A stretch of 55,964 nucleotides of DNA from Altibacter sp. (GCF_019913785.1 NZ_JAIOHK010000043.1:1-55964); one strand, 5' to 3'. Positions 17,719 through 26,289 are shown, counted from the stretch's first letter. Notes: generated by a model not told the origin, from the sequence alone. A program made the numbers and translations.

Positions 17719-18600
17719 ATGCAAGCATATATTTTTCCGGGACAGGGAGCCCAATTTACAGGAATGGGACTCGATTTATACGAAGCTTCTTCAAAAGCAA
17801 AGGATTTATTTCATCATGCCAATGAGGTGTTGGGCTTTGACATCACCAAGATCATGTTTGAAGGATCGGCAGACGAATTAAAAGAAACCAAGGTCACGCA
17901 ACCTGCCATCTTTTTGCATTCTACCATTCTTGCTGAAGTGATGGGAAAATCCTTCCAACCCGATATGGTGGCGGGGCACTCCTTGGGAGAAATTTCTGCC
18001 TTGGTCGCCAATAGAACCATTGCGTTTAGCGACGGATTGGAATTGGTGTACAAAAGAGCCTTGGCCATGCAAAAGGCATGCGAACTTACACCTTCCACTA
18101 TGGCAGCGGTGCTTGGATTGGAGGATGCCATCGTTGAAAAAATATGCGCCGATACACCCGGTATTGTAGTAGCCGCGAACTATAATTGTCCGGGACAATT
18201 AGTTATTAGTGGAACTATTGACGCTGTGAATGCCGCCTGTGAGACATTAAAAGAAGCCGGTGCCAGAAGAGCCTTACTACTTCCGGTAGGAGGTGCTTTT
18301 CACAGTCCGTTGATGGAACCTGCCCGTGAGGAATTAGCAACCGCCATAGAAAACACCCAATTTACAGCTCCTGCCTGTCCTATTTATCAGAATGTAAGTA
18401 CGATAGCCGTCACAAACCCCGATGACATTAGAAAAAATCTTATCTCTCAACTCACGGCTCCTGTAAAATGGACGCAGAGTATCCAGAATATGGTTAAGGA
18501 CGGTGCGACTCACTTTATTGAAGTAGGCCCCGGAAACGTATTGCAAGGCTTGGTGAAAAAGATTCACCCGGAGGCGGAGACGTCTAAGGCAAGTTTATAA
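17719..18600 (+). CDS. fabD: malonyl-CoA:ACP transacylase
   Basis: Loads malonyl groups onto acyl carrier protein for fatty-acid synthesis in the cytoplasm. The 293-residue enzyme opens with AYIFPGQGAQFTGMG, has the nucleophile elbow VAGHSLGEISAL (Ser), the malonyl-carboxylate-binding Arg in YKRALAMQKACE, the catalytic His in GGAFHSPLMEPA, and the C-terminal FIEVGPGNVLQGLVKKI. It has its own promoter and is not near other fab genes; the next gene runs in the opposite direction. Confidence 0.97.
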   Translation: MQAYIFPGQGAQFTGMGLDLYEASSKAKDLFHHANEVLGFDITKIMFEGSADELKETKVTQPAIFLHSTILAEVMGKSFQPDMVAGHSLGEISALVANRTIAFSDGLELVYKRALAMQKACELTPSTMAAVLGLEDAIVEKICADTPGIVVAANYNCPGQLVISGTIDAVNAACETLKEAGARRALLLPVGGAFHSPLMEPAREELATAIENTQFTAPACPIYQNVSTIAVTNPDDIRKNLISQLTAPVKWTQSIQNMVKDGATHFIEVGPGNVLQGLVKKIHPEAETSKASL

Positions 18601-18610
18601 ATTGTTGCGA

Positions 18611-19894
18611 TTATTGTTGTTTATAAACAACCCCTTCTTTCATTACAAACACCACATTTTCCATAGTCTTAATGTCCTGAGTGGGGTCACTTTCCACCGC
18701 AACGATATCGGCTATAAATCCGGGAGCTAACTGCCCTAATTCATTTTCCCTGTCCAATAATTTTGCATTGGTAATGGTAGCAGCTTGTAAGCTAAACATG
18801 GGAGACCAGCCCGATTCTACCATATATCTAAATTCTTTGGCGTTTTCCCCATGCGGAAAAACCCCTGCATCGGTTCCAAAAGCAATGTTCACTCCTTCCT
18901 TCTTGACCATGGCGAAAGTTTCACGTAATTTAGCATCTATTTCCAATATTTTTGTAACTACCATTTCAGGATAGTACCCCTCTATTTTCGCCATTTCAGC
19001 CACATAGCGTCCGGCAGACATGGTAGGCACCAAATAGGTTCCATATTGTTTCATCAACAGGGCGGTTTCTTTATCCATCAGTGAACCGTGTTCTATGGTG
19101 AGCACTCCTGCTTTAATGGCCCGCTTCATCCCTTCAATACCGTGTGCGTGAGCGGCCACCTGCATTCCGTATTCCTTGGCTGTCTTAACGATTTCATCCA
19201 ACTCTTCCTGAGAGAATTGTGGATTCTGACCGTTTTTACTCATACTCATCACGCCACCGGTAGCAGTTATCTTGATCCAGTCTGCCCCTCGTTTATAGCG
19301 TTGGCGTACTGCTTTTCGGGCATCGTCTACCCCATTGATCACTCCTTCATTGGGTCCCGGATCACCCATAAGATCATGGCGATACCCATTGGTTGGGTCG
19401 GCATGACCCCCGGTTGTAGCAATGGCCTTCTCGGCTGCAAAAATGCGAGGCCCCGGAATCTTTCCCTTGGCAATCGCATCCCGTAGGGCAACATTTACAC
19501 CGCTTCCGCCCAAATCGCGGACAGTTGTAAAGCCCGCCATTAAGGTGCGATTGGCTATTTCGGCCGCATTAAAAGCAACGTCTGCTTCGTTTAAGGTAAA
19601 TTTTTCGAGGTATCTATTGGGATTGGTCTCTCCTTCAATATGTACATGCATATCGATCAATCCGGGAAGTACCGTCTTATTCTTCAGATCAATTAGCTTG
19701 TCATGCTGTTTCGGTGTGGAAAAACCATCTTCCATGCGAACAATTTTAGATCCTGAAACCACAAGGGTTTTATTGGCAAGTACTTTGCCGTTTTTAGTAT
19801 CTATTAACTTTCCACAGTGTAATAGTGTCTCTTGTGCTGTGCTTCCGAAGAAAACAAATAACAGCCCAACCAGTATGTATTTTTTCATATTCAT
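18611..19894 (-). CDS. exported amidohydrolase (imidazolonepropionase/prolidase-like)
   Basis: Metal-dependent hydrolase of 427 residues with a signal peptide (ends GSTAQ), so it acts in the periplasm or at the surface. The amidohydrolase metal site is complete: DMHVHIE (HxH), WIKITATGG with the Lys bridging two metals, AAHAHG, TIEHGS and FGTDAG. The closest remembered relatives are binuclear Xaa-Pro dipeptidase-type carboxypeptidases and related amide hydrolases; the substrate is probably an N-acyl amino acid or dipeptide. A start two codons later is also possible. It overlaps the galE stop by four bases, hence a likely operon with galE and the sugar aminotransferase. Confidence 0.88.
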   Translation of the reverse strand: MNMKKYILVGLLFVFFGSTAQETLLHCGKLIDTKNGKVLANKTLVVSGSKIVRMEDGFSTPKQHDKLIDLKNKTVLPGLIDMHVHIEGETNPNRYLEKFTLNEADVAFNAAEIANRTLMAGFTTVRDLGGSGVNVALRDAIAKGKIPGPRIFAAEKAIATTGGHADPTNGYRHDLMGDPGPNEGVINGVDDARKAVRQRYKRGADWIKITATGGVMSMSKNGQNPQFSQEELDEIVKTAKEYGMQVAAHAHGIEGMKRAIKAGVLTIEHGSLMDKETALLMKQYGTYLVPTMSAGRYVAEMAKIEGYYPEMVVTKILEIDAKLRETFAMVKKEGVNIAFGTDAGVFPHGENAKEFRYMVESGWSPMFSLQAATITNAKLLDRENELGQLAPGFIADIVAVESDPTQDIKTMENVVFVMKEGVVYKQQ

Positions 19895-20913
19895 ATCTTT
19901 CTAATTTTCTGCTCCCATTTCCAAGCGGATGCTAGTGCCTCTTCCATCGTCTTTTCTGCTTTCCAACCCAATATTTTATTTGCCTTCTGGGTATCGGCAT
20001 AGACCGAAACCACATCGCCCGGACGTCTATCCACAATTTTATAGTTCAGTTTCAAACCGGTTACCTTTTCAAAGGCCTTTACCACTTCCAATACCGAACT
20101 ACCAAGACCTGTCCCTAAATTGAACATTTCGAAATTCGATTTATTTTGTTCTGAAAGGATTCGTTGCAACGCCACCACATGGGCCTTGGCCAAATCGACC
20201 ACATGAATATAATCGCGGATACAGCTGCCATCGGGGGTGGGATAATCATTTCCAAAAACCGAAAGTTCCTTCCGTAAACCAGCTGCAGTCTGTGTAATGA
20301 ATGGTACCAGATTTTGAGGAACTCCAATAGGAAGCTCTCCTATTTCGGCGGTATGGTGAGCACCTATTGGATTAAAATATCGTAAAGAAATAGCCTGCAA
20401 CTTTGGATGTACCGCACAGGTATCTGTAATAATTTCTTCACTGATCTGTTTCGTATTTCCATAGGGGGAAGTCGCGACTTTTACCGGAGCGTTTTCGGTA
20501 ATGGGTAACACATCGGGTTCTCCGTATACCGTACAAGAGGAACTAAAAATAAAATTGTTAATTCCATTCAGCTTACACTCCTGAAGCAAATACACCAGGG
20601 TGTTTAGATTGTTTTCATAATACAACAATGGATCTGCCACACTTTCGCCAACTGCTTTGCTTGCAGCAAAATGTATAATCCCTTCAATATCCTTATTCTG
20701 TTGAAAAAAATCGGTTAGGTCGTTCTTATTTCGCAGATCCAATCGTTCAAAAAGGGGTGGTGTTTTGGTAATATTTGTTATTCCTTCTAAGACATTAATT
20801 GACGAGTTAGAGAGGTTATCAATGATCACAACTTCGAACCCGGCCTGTTGAAGTTCAACAACAGTGTGTGAGCCAATATAGCCTAAACCCCCGGTAACTA
20901 GAATTTTTTTCAT
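19891..20913 (-). CDS. galE: UDP-glucose 4-epimerase
   Basis: NAD-dependent interconversion of UDP-glucose and UDP-galactose, for surface polysaccharide or galactose use. The 340-residue enzyme starts with the Rossmann motif VTGGLGYIGSHT and has IHFAASKAVGES, the catalytic Ser-Ser-Cys-Thr then Tyr-x-x-x-Lys (SPYGNTKQ), and RYFNPIGAH, YPTPDGSCIRDYIHVVDLAKAH typical of GalE. Its ATG overlaps the stop of the upstream aminotransferase gene (TAATG), which indicates translational coupling and a nucleotide-sugar role for both. Confidence 0.96.
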   Translation of the reverse strand: MKKILVTGGLGYIGSHTVVELQQAGFEVVIIDNLSNSSINVLEGITNITKTPPLFERLDLRNKNDLTDFFQQNKDIEGIIHFAASKAVGESVADPLLYYENNLNTLVYLLQECKLNGINNFIFSSSCTVYGEPDVLPITENAPVKVATSPYGNTKQISEEIITDTCAVHPKLQAISLRYFNPIGAHHTAEIGELPIGVPQNLVPFITQTAAGLRKELSVFGNDYPTPDGSCIRDYIHVVDLAKAHVVALQRILSEQNKSNFEMFNLGTGLGSSVLEVVKAFEKVTGLKLNYKIVDRRPGDVVSVYADTQKANKILGWKAEKTMEEALASAWKWEQKIRKI

Positions 20914-22070
20914 TATTGGGTAACAAAATTTATAACGGTAGTGGTAATAAAGTCGATCTGCTCATCATCCAACTCGGTATGCATGGGCAAGGAAATGACT
21001 TCCTTCACCAATTGGTTTGTCACCACAAAATCGGTTTCAATATAGCGGTCATCCTTATAGGCTTTCTGTAAGTGCAACGGTATAGGATAATAGACCCCAC
21101 AGGGAATGCCCTGTTCATTCAAATGTTTTACCAAGGCATCGCGATCTGCATTTAAAATACGCAGGGTATATTGATGAAATACATGGCAGTCACAATCGTC
21201 ACAAATCACGCCTTCATTGGCACAACAACCTATTGGAGTGATAATATTGGCAATCCCTTCAAACGCCTTGGTATATTTTCTCGCAGCTTGTTGCCTCGCC
21301 TTATTATAATCATCCAAGTTGGGTAATTTTGCTCTTAAGACGGCGGCTTGTATAGAATCCAATCTCGAATTTACCCCTACTACATCATGGTGATAACGTT
21401 CGTACATACCGTGATTCACAATACCGCGAATGGTGTGTGCCAAATCATCATTATTGGTGAAAATTGCACCTCCGTCGCCATAACAACCTAAATTCTTCGA
21501 CGGAAAGAAAGAAGTAGAAGCCACATGTCCAATGGCACCGGCCATCTTTTTCGAACCATCTTTACTCGTATAGGTGGCACCAATAGCCTGTGCATTATCT
21601 TCTATAACATAGAGATTGTGTTCCTTCGCAATGTCCATAATGGCGTCCATATTTGCTACCAGGCCAAACAAATGCACCGGAACAATTGCCTTGGTCTTTG
21701 GCGTAATGGCTCGTTTTATCGCCGCAATGTCAATATTGAAATCGACCGGATCTACATCGACCAGTACCGGAGTGAGTCCGAGTAGCGCGATTACCTCAAC
21801 GGTGGCTGCAAAAGTAAAATCGGCAGTGATCACCTCATCTCCTGGTTTTAAACCAAGTCCCATCATAGCAATTTGAAGCGCATCGGTACCGTTGGCACAG
21901 GGGATGACATGTTTAACACCCAAATAGGTCTCTAATTCCTTTTGAAATTGATGTACCTCGGGTCCATTTATAAATGCGGTAGATTCGATCACATCCAGCA
22001 CCGATGCATTTACCCTGTCTTTGATGTATTCGTATTGACCCTTTAGGTCGACCATTTGTATTTTTTTCAT
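20913..22070 (-). CDS. DegT/DnrJ/EryC1-family sugar aminotransferase
   Basis: PLP-dependent aminotransferase (385 residues) acting on a keto-sugar nucleotide, usually for O-antigen, capsule or glycan biosynthesis. The ATG at 22070 is chosen; a longer frame to 22118 would run into a repeat-like stretch and begin with unrelated residues. Motifs: CANGTDALQIAM, DEVITADFTFAATVEVI, VIEDNAQAIGA, and the PLP Lys in STSFFPSKNLGCYGDGGAI. Residues about 278-297 are an unusual cysteine cluster (CCANEGVICDDCDCHVF) just before the conserved HQYTLRI. It is coupled to galE. The exact sugar is not deducible. Confidence 0.92.
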   Translation of the reverse strand: MKKIQMVDLKGQYEYIKDRVNASVLDVIESTAFINGPEVHQFQKELETYLGVKHVIPCANGTDALQIAMMGLGLKPGDEVITADFTFAATVEVIALLGLTPVLVDVDPVDFNIDIAAIKRAITPKTKAIVPVHLFGLVANMDAIMDIAKEHNLYVIEDNAQAIGATYTSKDGSKKMAGAIGHVASTSFFPSKNLGCYGDGGAIFTNNDDLAHTIRGIVNHGMYERYHHDVVGVNSRLDSIQAAVLRAKLPNLDDYNKARQQAARKYTKAFEGIANIITPIGCCANEGVICDDCDCHVFHQYTLRILNADRDALVKHLNEQGIPCGVYYPIPLHLQKAYKDDRYIETDFVVTNQLVKEVISLPMHTELDDEQIDFITTTVINFVTQ

Positions 22071-22096
22071 CTTTATAAAATATTTGAGAAAAAGGA

Positions 22097-22118
22097 ATGC
22101 CTCGACTTCACTCGGCAT
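22097..22118. repeat. degenerate interspersed palindromic repeat
   Basis: ATGCC-tcgacttcactc-GGCAT is a short imperfect hairpin of the TCGACTTCGCTC type that I recall as scattered through intergenic regions of many flavobacterial genomes. GGAATGCCTC recurs 30 bases further on as GGAATGCCTC. It lies between the divergent sugar aminotransferase and Kdo transferase genes. Confidence 0.45.
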
Positions 22119-22292
22119 AGGAATGGAATGCCTCCATCTATCTTTTCGGTTGGTTTATAAATTGTCAATGGGCATTTCATAAATAATTCTGAAGAAAAGT
22201 GATCATTAAGTTCCTGTAAAACTACGAAAATTGAAAACGGCAAGCAATGTAATTATATAAAGAAGCGTATTTTAGCATTTCAGAAATCATGC

Positions 22293-23546
22293 ATGCGGAT
22301 TTTATACACTTTTTTAACGAAAATTACCTATGCCCATTTATGGATGGCTCAGTTTTTCAGTAAAAAACTGAAGTTGTTTATACAAGGCAGACAGCGCGTC
22401 TTCGAAACACTTTCTTCCAAGATACAGCCTAATGATAAAAGCATTTGGTTTCACTGTGCTTCTTTGGGCGAATTTGAACAAGGCGTGCCCATAATGGAGG
22501 CTGTTTCAAAAGAGTTTCCAACACACAAGATTGTGGTTTCCTTTTTTTCACCTTCAGGTTTTGAAATAAAAAAAAATACGCCTCTGGCCGATGTTGTTGT
22601 CTATTTGCCTATGGACACCCGAAGCAATGCCAAACGGTTTATCGAAGCGGTTCGTCCCGGATTGGTCTTCTTTGTCAAGTATGATTTTTGGCCCAACTAC
22701 CTTTTGGAACTCAAAGAGCAACGCATCCCTACACTACTGATTTCAGGGCTATTTCGAGAAAGACAAATTTTCTTCAAAGCATATGGAGGCTTTATGCGGA
22801 AGGCACTACAGAGTTTCACTCACTTTTTTGTACAGGATGAGGCTTCCGATGTTCTTTTGAAGCAAATCGATTTTCGGAATGTCACCATAAGTGGTGATAC
22901 CCGTTTTGACAGAGTTTCGCGACAAATTGAACAGGACAATACATTGGATTTTGTTGCTGAATTCAAACAGGAAAAGTGCTGTATTGTTTGTGGCAGCACC
23001 TGGCCTGAAGACGAGGCCGTTTTATTGCAGTATATAAATACATCGGAAGCACATATAAAATTTATACTCGCTCCGCATAAGATAGAGGCTTCGAAGATAG
23101 AGGCTTTCCGAAAAAAATTAACCAAGCCAAGTGTGCTTTTTTCAGAAAAAGAAGGAAAACAACTCGACACATATCCTATCATGATCGTTGATACCATTGG
23201 GCTACTCACCAAAATTTACAGTTATGCCGATATTGCGTATGTGGGAGGAGCCATGGGGACAACCGGTTTACACAATATTTTAGAGCCAGCCACTTTTGGG
23301 GTTCCTATTGTAATAGGTAAGAATTATACCAATTTCCCCGAGGCAGTGCGATTACGGCAATTAGCCGGATTATACGCCATAAATTCTGCCGAAGAATGCA
23401 CGGCTATTCTGAAAAAGCTAGTTGGTGATGCTGCTTTTAGAAGTAAAACCGGAATGATCTGCGAACACTTTGTAAATCGGAATACCGGAGCCACCGAAAA
23501 AATAATGTCCTTTATTCGAAAATTACACGGTGACGGCCTGATTTAA
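22293..23546 (+). CDS. waaA: 3-deoxy-D-manno-octulosonic acid transferase
   Basis: Adds Kdo to lipid A precursors at the inner face of the cytoplasmic membrane. The product of 417 residues has one hydrophobic N-terminal segment, then the acceptor-side domain with WFHCASLGEFEQGVPI (acidic catalytic Glu in GEFEQG) and FVKYDFWPNY, and the CMP-Kdo-binding C-terminal domain with VCGSTWPEDE, LAPHK, and AYVGGAMGTTGLHNILEPATFGVPIVIG. Number of Kdo units added cannot be told. It overlaps the convergent DUF2461 gene by 24 bases at the 3' end. Confidence 0.96.
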   Translation: MRILYTFLTKITYAHLWMAQFFSKKLKLFIQGRQRVFETLSSKIQPNDKSIWFHCASLGEFEQGVPIMEAVSKEFPTHKIVVSFFSPSGFEIKKNTPLADVVVYLPMDTRSNAKRFIEAVRPGLVFFVKYDFWPNYLLELKEQRIPTLLISGLFRERQIFFKAYGGFMRKALQSFTHFFVQDEASDVLLKQIDFRNVTISGDTRFDRVSRQIEQDNTLDFVAEFKQEKCCIVCGSTWPEDEAVLLQYINTSEAHIKFILAPHKIEASKIEAFRKKLTKPSVLFSEKEGKQLDTYPIMIVDTIGLLTKIYSYADIAYVGGAMGTTGLHNILEPATFGVPIVIGKNYTNFPEAVRLRQLAGLYAINSAEECTAILKKLVGDAAFRSKTGMICEHFVNRNTGATEKIMSFIRKLHGDGLI

Positions 23547-24176
23547 ATACCTTCGAAAGGGTAATAGTTCCTTATACACTTCAATCACCTTTTCGGTAAA
23601 GTTTGGACTTTCTACCTCCTCTTGTGATACCTTATGAACAACGGCAAAAGACTTCCGGCGTAACAAATCAATATGCCTGTGATCTTGGAAATATCCCTTG
23701 GGAGCTGTTTTAAGCACATCGTCTTCAATGAGGTCGCCAAAAAGGTTTTTAAAACTACTCTTGGCCATAATTTTCTTGAATGCCTCTCCATCGTAATCGA
23801 TGGCATCTCTAATGCTTTTTAAAACTTTTGAGGAAGGGTGCCAATAGCCGCCACCCATATAGGATCCGTTGATCCCCAATTCAATATAGAAATCGCCTTG
23901 TTTGCTGCGTTGATCCAAGCCGGCGCCAAAATGATCTTTGTAAATAGGGCGATTGGGATGAAACATCAAATTATTGTTGATTCGGTTGATGGCCTTCTTG
24001 CCCGGGGTATCAAAATATCCATCGTCTATGGCCGCCAGTTTCACATTTAAACGATCGAGCCAATCGATATAGAAATCACGAACGTCATAGTATTCCTGCC
24101 GATGCGCATCCATCCATTCTTTGGAATTGTTTTGCTGAAGTCTTTTAAGAAAATTGAATAACTGACTAAAATTCAT
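23523..24176 (-). CDS. DUF2461 family protein
   Basis: A soluble 217-residue protein recognised as DUF2461 from the opening FLKRLQQNNSKEWMDAHRQEYYDVRDFYIDWL and the later FHPNRPIYKDHFGAGLDQ..SKQGDFYIELGINGSYMGGGYWHP. No biochemical function is known to me. Charged, aromatic-rich sequence without signal peptide or membrane segment suggests a cytoplasmic location. Its 3' end overlaps waaA tail-to-tail. Confidence 0.88.
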   Translation of the reverse strand: MNFSQLFNFLKRLQQNNSKEWMDAHRQEYYDVRDFYIDWLDRLNVKLAAIDDGYFDTPGKKAINRINNNLMFHPNRPIYKDHFGAGLDQRSKQGDFYIELGINGSYMGGGYWHPSSKVLKSIRDAIDYDGEAFKKIMAKSSFKNLFGDLIEDDVLKTAPKGYFQDHRHIDLLRRKSFAVVHKVSQEEVESPNFTEKVIEVYKELLPFRRYLNQAVTV

Positions 24177-24260
24177 ATAATAAATTGTCTTAAATAAAAC
24201 TCGATAAATATATCTTCAAACTTTGGCATAACATTACGACAATAGAGTTGCTAATTCATG

Positions 24261-24268
24261 TAATTTTG
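24261..24268 (+). promoter_or_regulatory. candidate -7 box of small lipoprotein gene
   Basis: TAATTTTG matches TAnnTTTG, 31 bases before the ATG at 24299. No well-spaced -33 element was found. Confidence 0.4.
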
Positions 24269-24298
24269 TTCAATAATTTAACATTAACTATAACATAT

Positions 24299-24526
24299 AT
24301 GAAATTTTTATTCATTTTTATTACTATTATTTTTGCAGGATTTAGCACAACTGCTTGTCGTGAAACCAAAACAGAAACCAAAGAAGTGGTTCGTGAAGTA
24401 CGTGTAGAAACTGAGAAAACAGAAAAAGATGCTGAAGGTATTTTAGAAAAAGCCGCTAAAGAAGTGGACAAGGAAGTTAATGAAGAAATAGATAAAGTGA
24501 TTGACAATATTGGAGATGACAATTAG
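24299..24526 (+). CDS. small lipoprotein with charged helical tail (CRET type)
   Basis: A 75-residue predicted lipoprotein starting at the ATG at 24299; the signal peptide ends FSTTAC (Cys20) and the mature chain begins Cys-Arg-Glu-Thr. The remainder is almost entirely Lys, Glu, Val and Asp (TKEVVREVRVETEKTEKDAE...), strongly predicting one amphipathic helix. I recognise no domain. A second small lipoprotein at 25516 has the same Cys20-Arg-Glu-Thr arrangement and the same type of tail; the two flank the S24 repressor. It is followed by a strong terminator. Confidence 0.75.
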   Translation: MKFLFIFITIIFAGFSTTACRETKTETKEVVREVRVETEKTEKDAEGILEKAAKEVDKEVNEEIDKVIDNIGDDN

Positions 24527-24540
24527 AAGATTTTTTCATA

Positions 24541-24575
24541 AAAAAGGCGATTCTAAAAATGAATCGCCTTTTTTA
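24541..24575. terminator. bidirectional terminator
   Basis: AAAAAGGCGATTC and GAATCGCCTTTTTT pair across a seven-base loop. It ends the small lipoprotein transcript, and its T-run overlaps the stop codon of the convergent repressor gene, so it can serve both strands. Confidence 0.92.
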
Positions 24576-25343
24576 TGTATTCAAATTTTTTAACTGTCCT
24601 TTTAATTCATCCATTGAATGCTGTAATTGTCGCAATAGTGAACTGTCTGTGGGTTCATCGACACCAAAGCTCAATTTACTGTTTACCAACCACAACTCCT
24701 GAATCTCTCGTACGTGCACATCAATGGGTAAATACTCTATATTTAAAGAAATAAGCCTCACCTGAGTTAGGTTGTTCGGGATCTTTTGCAATTTCTTTAC
24801 GAGAACCGAATCGTTTAACACGATGATGTATATCTTGCTGTCATCTGCTTCAGAAATACTGGGTACCGCTCTTCCCAAGACCCATTCGTTAGGTCGAATA
24901 TTGGGTAACATACTATCTCCTTCCACCTGAAAACCACGGTAGGTTGCATTTCGATATTGGGGTAACGGGATATTAAATGCAGGTAGCGTTTCATACCAGG
25001 AGACATCTTGTATATTGTGCGGATAGCCGGCTGCCGCCTTTTGATTCACCAATAAAATGGTATCATTATCCTCCTTATCGATTGTGATCACCTTCGGGCT
25101 CACATCTCCAACCTCTATGTTCACATATTGTGCAATGCTTTGCCCATATAACCACAGGGGATTTATTTGAAATTTCCGCAGTAATTCCATCACTGTTTTT
25201 CCGGTAATCTTTGTTTTTCCGCGTTCAATATCGGCTGTGGTGCTTCCTATGTCCAACAATTCGGCAAACGCCTGTTGCGTGAAATGCAATTCTTCTCTCA
25301 CTTTCTTAAAACGTCTTGCCTCGATAGCTACTTCTTTGTTCAT
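24573..25343 (-). CDS. HTH transcriptional regulator with S24 (LexA/CI-like) peptidase domain
   Basis: DNA-binding repressor of 256 residues from the ATG at 25343. An in-frame ATG at 25376 lies inside the probable operator and is rejected. Residues 5-60 form a helix-turn-helix (FTQQAFAELLDIGSTTADIERGKTKI). Residues 100-210 are an S24 domain: an Ala105-Gly106 bond in QKAAAGYP, Ser144 in VEGDSMLP and Lys183/184 in SVLVKKLQ match the cleavage site and the Ser/Lys dyad of LexA and CI. A coiled C-terminal tail follows. Self-cleavage after a stress signal is therefore possible. Related repressors without known inducers are widespread in this phylum. Nearby inverted repeats suggest autoregulation and control of local lipoprotein genes. 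Confidence 0.88.
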   Translation of the reverse strand: MNKEVAIEARRFKKVREELHFTQQAFAELLDIGSTTADIERGKTKITGKTVMELLRKFQINPLWLYGQSIAQYVNIEVGDVSPKVITIDKEDNDTILLVNQKAAAGYPHNIQDVSWYETLPAFNIPLPQYRNATYRGFQVEGDSMLPNIRPNEWVLGRAVPSISEADDSKIYIIVLNDSVLVKKLQKIPNNLTQVRLISLNIEYLPIDVHVREIQELWLVNSKLSFGVDEPTDSSLLRQLQHSMDELKGQLKNLNT

Positions 25344-25346
25344 AAT

Positions 25347-25354
25347 CAAATATA
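25347..25354 (-). promoter_or_regulatory. candidate -7 box of the S24 repressor gene
   Basis: On the minus strand TATATTTG lies three bases before the ATG, implying a leaderless or nearly leaderless transcript. The inverted repeat arm at 25361-25370 would sit between -7 and -33, where a repressor would block the polymerase. Confidence 0.45.
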
Positions 25355-25360
25355 TATAAA

Positions 25361-25399
25361 ATTGGAATAAATCCATTATATTTTAGGAATTATTCCAAT
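25361..25399. promoter_or_regulatory. inverted repeats, candidate operators of the S24 repressor
   Basis: ATTGGAATAA (25361-25370) is exactly repeated in inverse orientation as TTATTCCAAT (25390-25399). The right arm is also part of a tighter palindrome, TTAGGAATTATTCCAA (25383-25398; GGAAT-T-ATTCC core). They lie 18-56 bases upstream of the repressor start. Confidence 0.6.
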
Positions 25400-25515
25400 T
25401 ATTGATGTTTCCATTTAAAAAATTGGGTAAGAGATTGAAAAATATGAACCTACCTCTTTATCTATAAAAAAAATAACTACTTTTATACCCTATTAATCAC
25501 TAATCTAAAGTAACA

Positions 25516-25770
25516 ATGAAAAAATTATTTTTATCCTTCGCAGCTTTATGCCTAATCGTATCTGTAACCTCTTGTAGAGAAACAGAAAAGAAAGCTGAAG
25601 ACGCTGCTGATTCTGTAGAAGAAGTAATGGATGATGCAGGTGATGCTGTTGAAGAAGCTATGGATGACGCTGGAGATGTTATGGACGAAGCTGGAGATGC
25701 TATCGAATCTACTACAGATTCTATTGGCAAAGCTGCCCAAGACATGAAAGAAAAGATGGAGAACAACTAG
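25516..25770 (+). CDS. small lipoprotein with 11-residue acidic repeats (CRET type)
   Basis: An 84-residue predicted lipoprotein: the signal ends VSVTSC (Cys20), then Arg-Glu-Thr. The mature part is built on an 11-residue period (ADSVEEVMDDAG, DAVEEAMDDAG, DVMDEAGDAIE), repeated at DNA level too, and should be a single very acidic amphipathic helix. Such 11-mers resemble LEA-type or apolipoprotein-like helices; homology is not implied. It shares Cys20-Arg-Glu-Thr with the 24299 lipoprotein. It diverges from the S24 repressor and ends at a strong terminator, so it is monocistronic. Confidence 0.82.
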   Translation: MKKLFLSFAALCLIVSVTSCRETEKKAEDAADSVEEVMDDAGDAVEEAMDDAGDVMDEAGDAIESTTDSIGKAAQDMKEKMENN

Positions 25771-25793
25771 TTTTCTCGTCTAAAAAATAAAAA

Positions 25794-25822
25794 AACCCTG
25801 TTAGAAATAACAGGGTTTTTTT
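25794..25822 (+). terminator. rho-independent terminator
   Basis: AACCCTGTTA pairs with TAACAGGGTT around GAAA, followed by a T-run. It closes the acidic-repeat lipoprotein transcript. Confidence 0.95.
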
Positions 25823-25857
25823 ATTTTCGATAATCAAATAATGGGGGTAAAGTAAAA

Positions 25858-26289
25858 ATGAAAGCTCATATACATCATCTTTTACAAAAACTCATTCGCG
25901 TGGAGCGAGATAGGCTGCTTCTGTATATTATAGTGTATATACTTTGGGGCATTCTAATGAATGCTTTTGGTCAATTTACCGAAATTGCAAAATTTACCTA
26001 CTGGTGGCAGATTATCCCAACCTACCTATTATATATGGTTCCTATTTCCATCCTTTTAAGAGAATATCCTTTTTATACGCAATATGCATATGGTCTAATT
26101 GCGATGGGATTCCTCGAATTTGGTGGTTATGCCATGGGAACTTCTTATATTTATCCTAACAATATTTTAGATCGACTTTTTGGTGAACACGTATTCGCAT
26201 TGGGCATGACCTTATTTTTTGCAGTATATTTTCCTGTCGGTAATTTGCTGGTTGGGAAATTATATGTAATATTGTTCGATAAAAGGTAA
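25858..26289 (+). CDS. polytopic membrane protein of unknown function
   Basis: A 143-residue integral membrane protein with about four hydrophobic helices (YIIVYILWGILMNAF, WWQIIPTYLLYMVPISILL, YAYGLIAMGFLEFGGYAM, ALGMTLFFAVYFPVGNLLV) and a short basic N-terminus. I do not recognise the family. It sits alone between a terminator and a small-lipoprotein/membrane-protein pair. No catalytic signature is visible. Confidence 0.72.
   Translation: MKAHIHHLLQKLIRVERDRLLLYIIVYILWGILMNAFGQFTEIAKFTYWWQIIPTYLLYMVPISILLREYPFYTQYAYGLIAMGFLEFGGYAMGTSYIYPNNILDRLFGEHVFALGMTLFFAVYFPVGNLLVGKLYVILFDKR

Noticed and set aside
25344-25376. Earlier ATG of the S24 repressor
   Set aside because: The extra residues overlap the -7 box and one operator arm; the conserved helix-turn-helix starts after MNKEVAIEARR.
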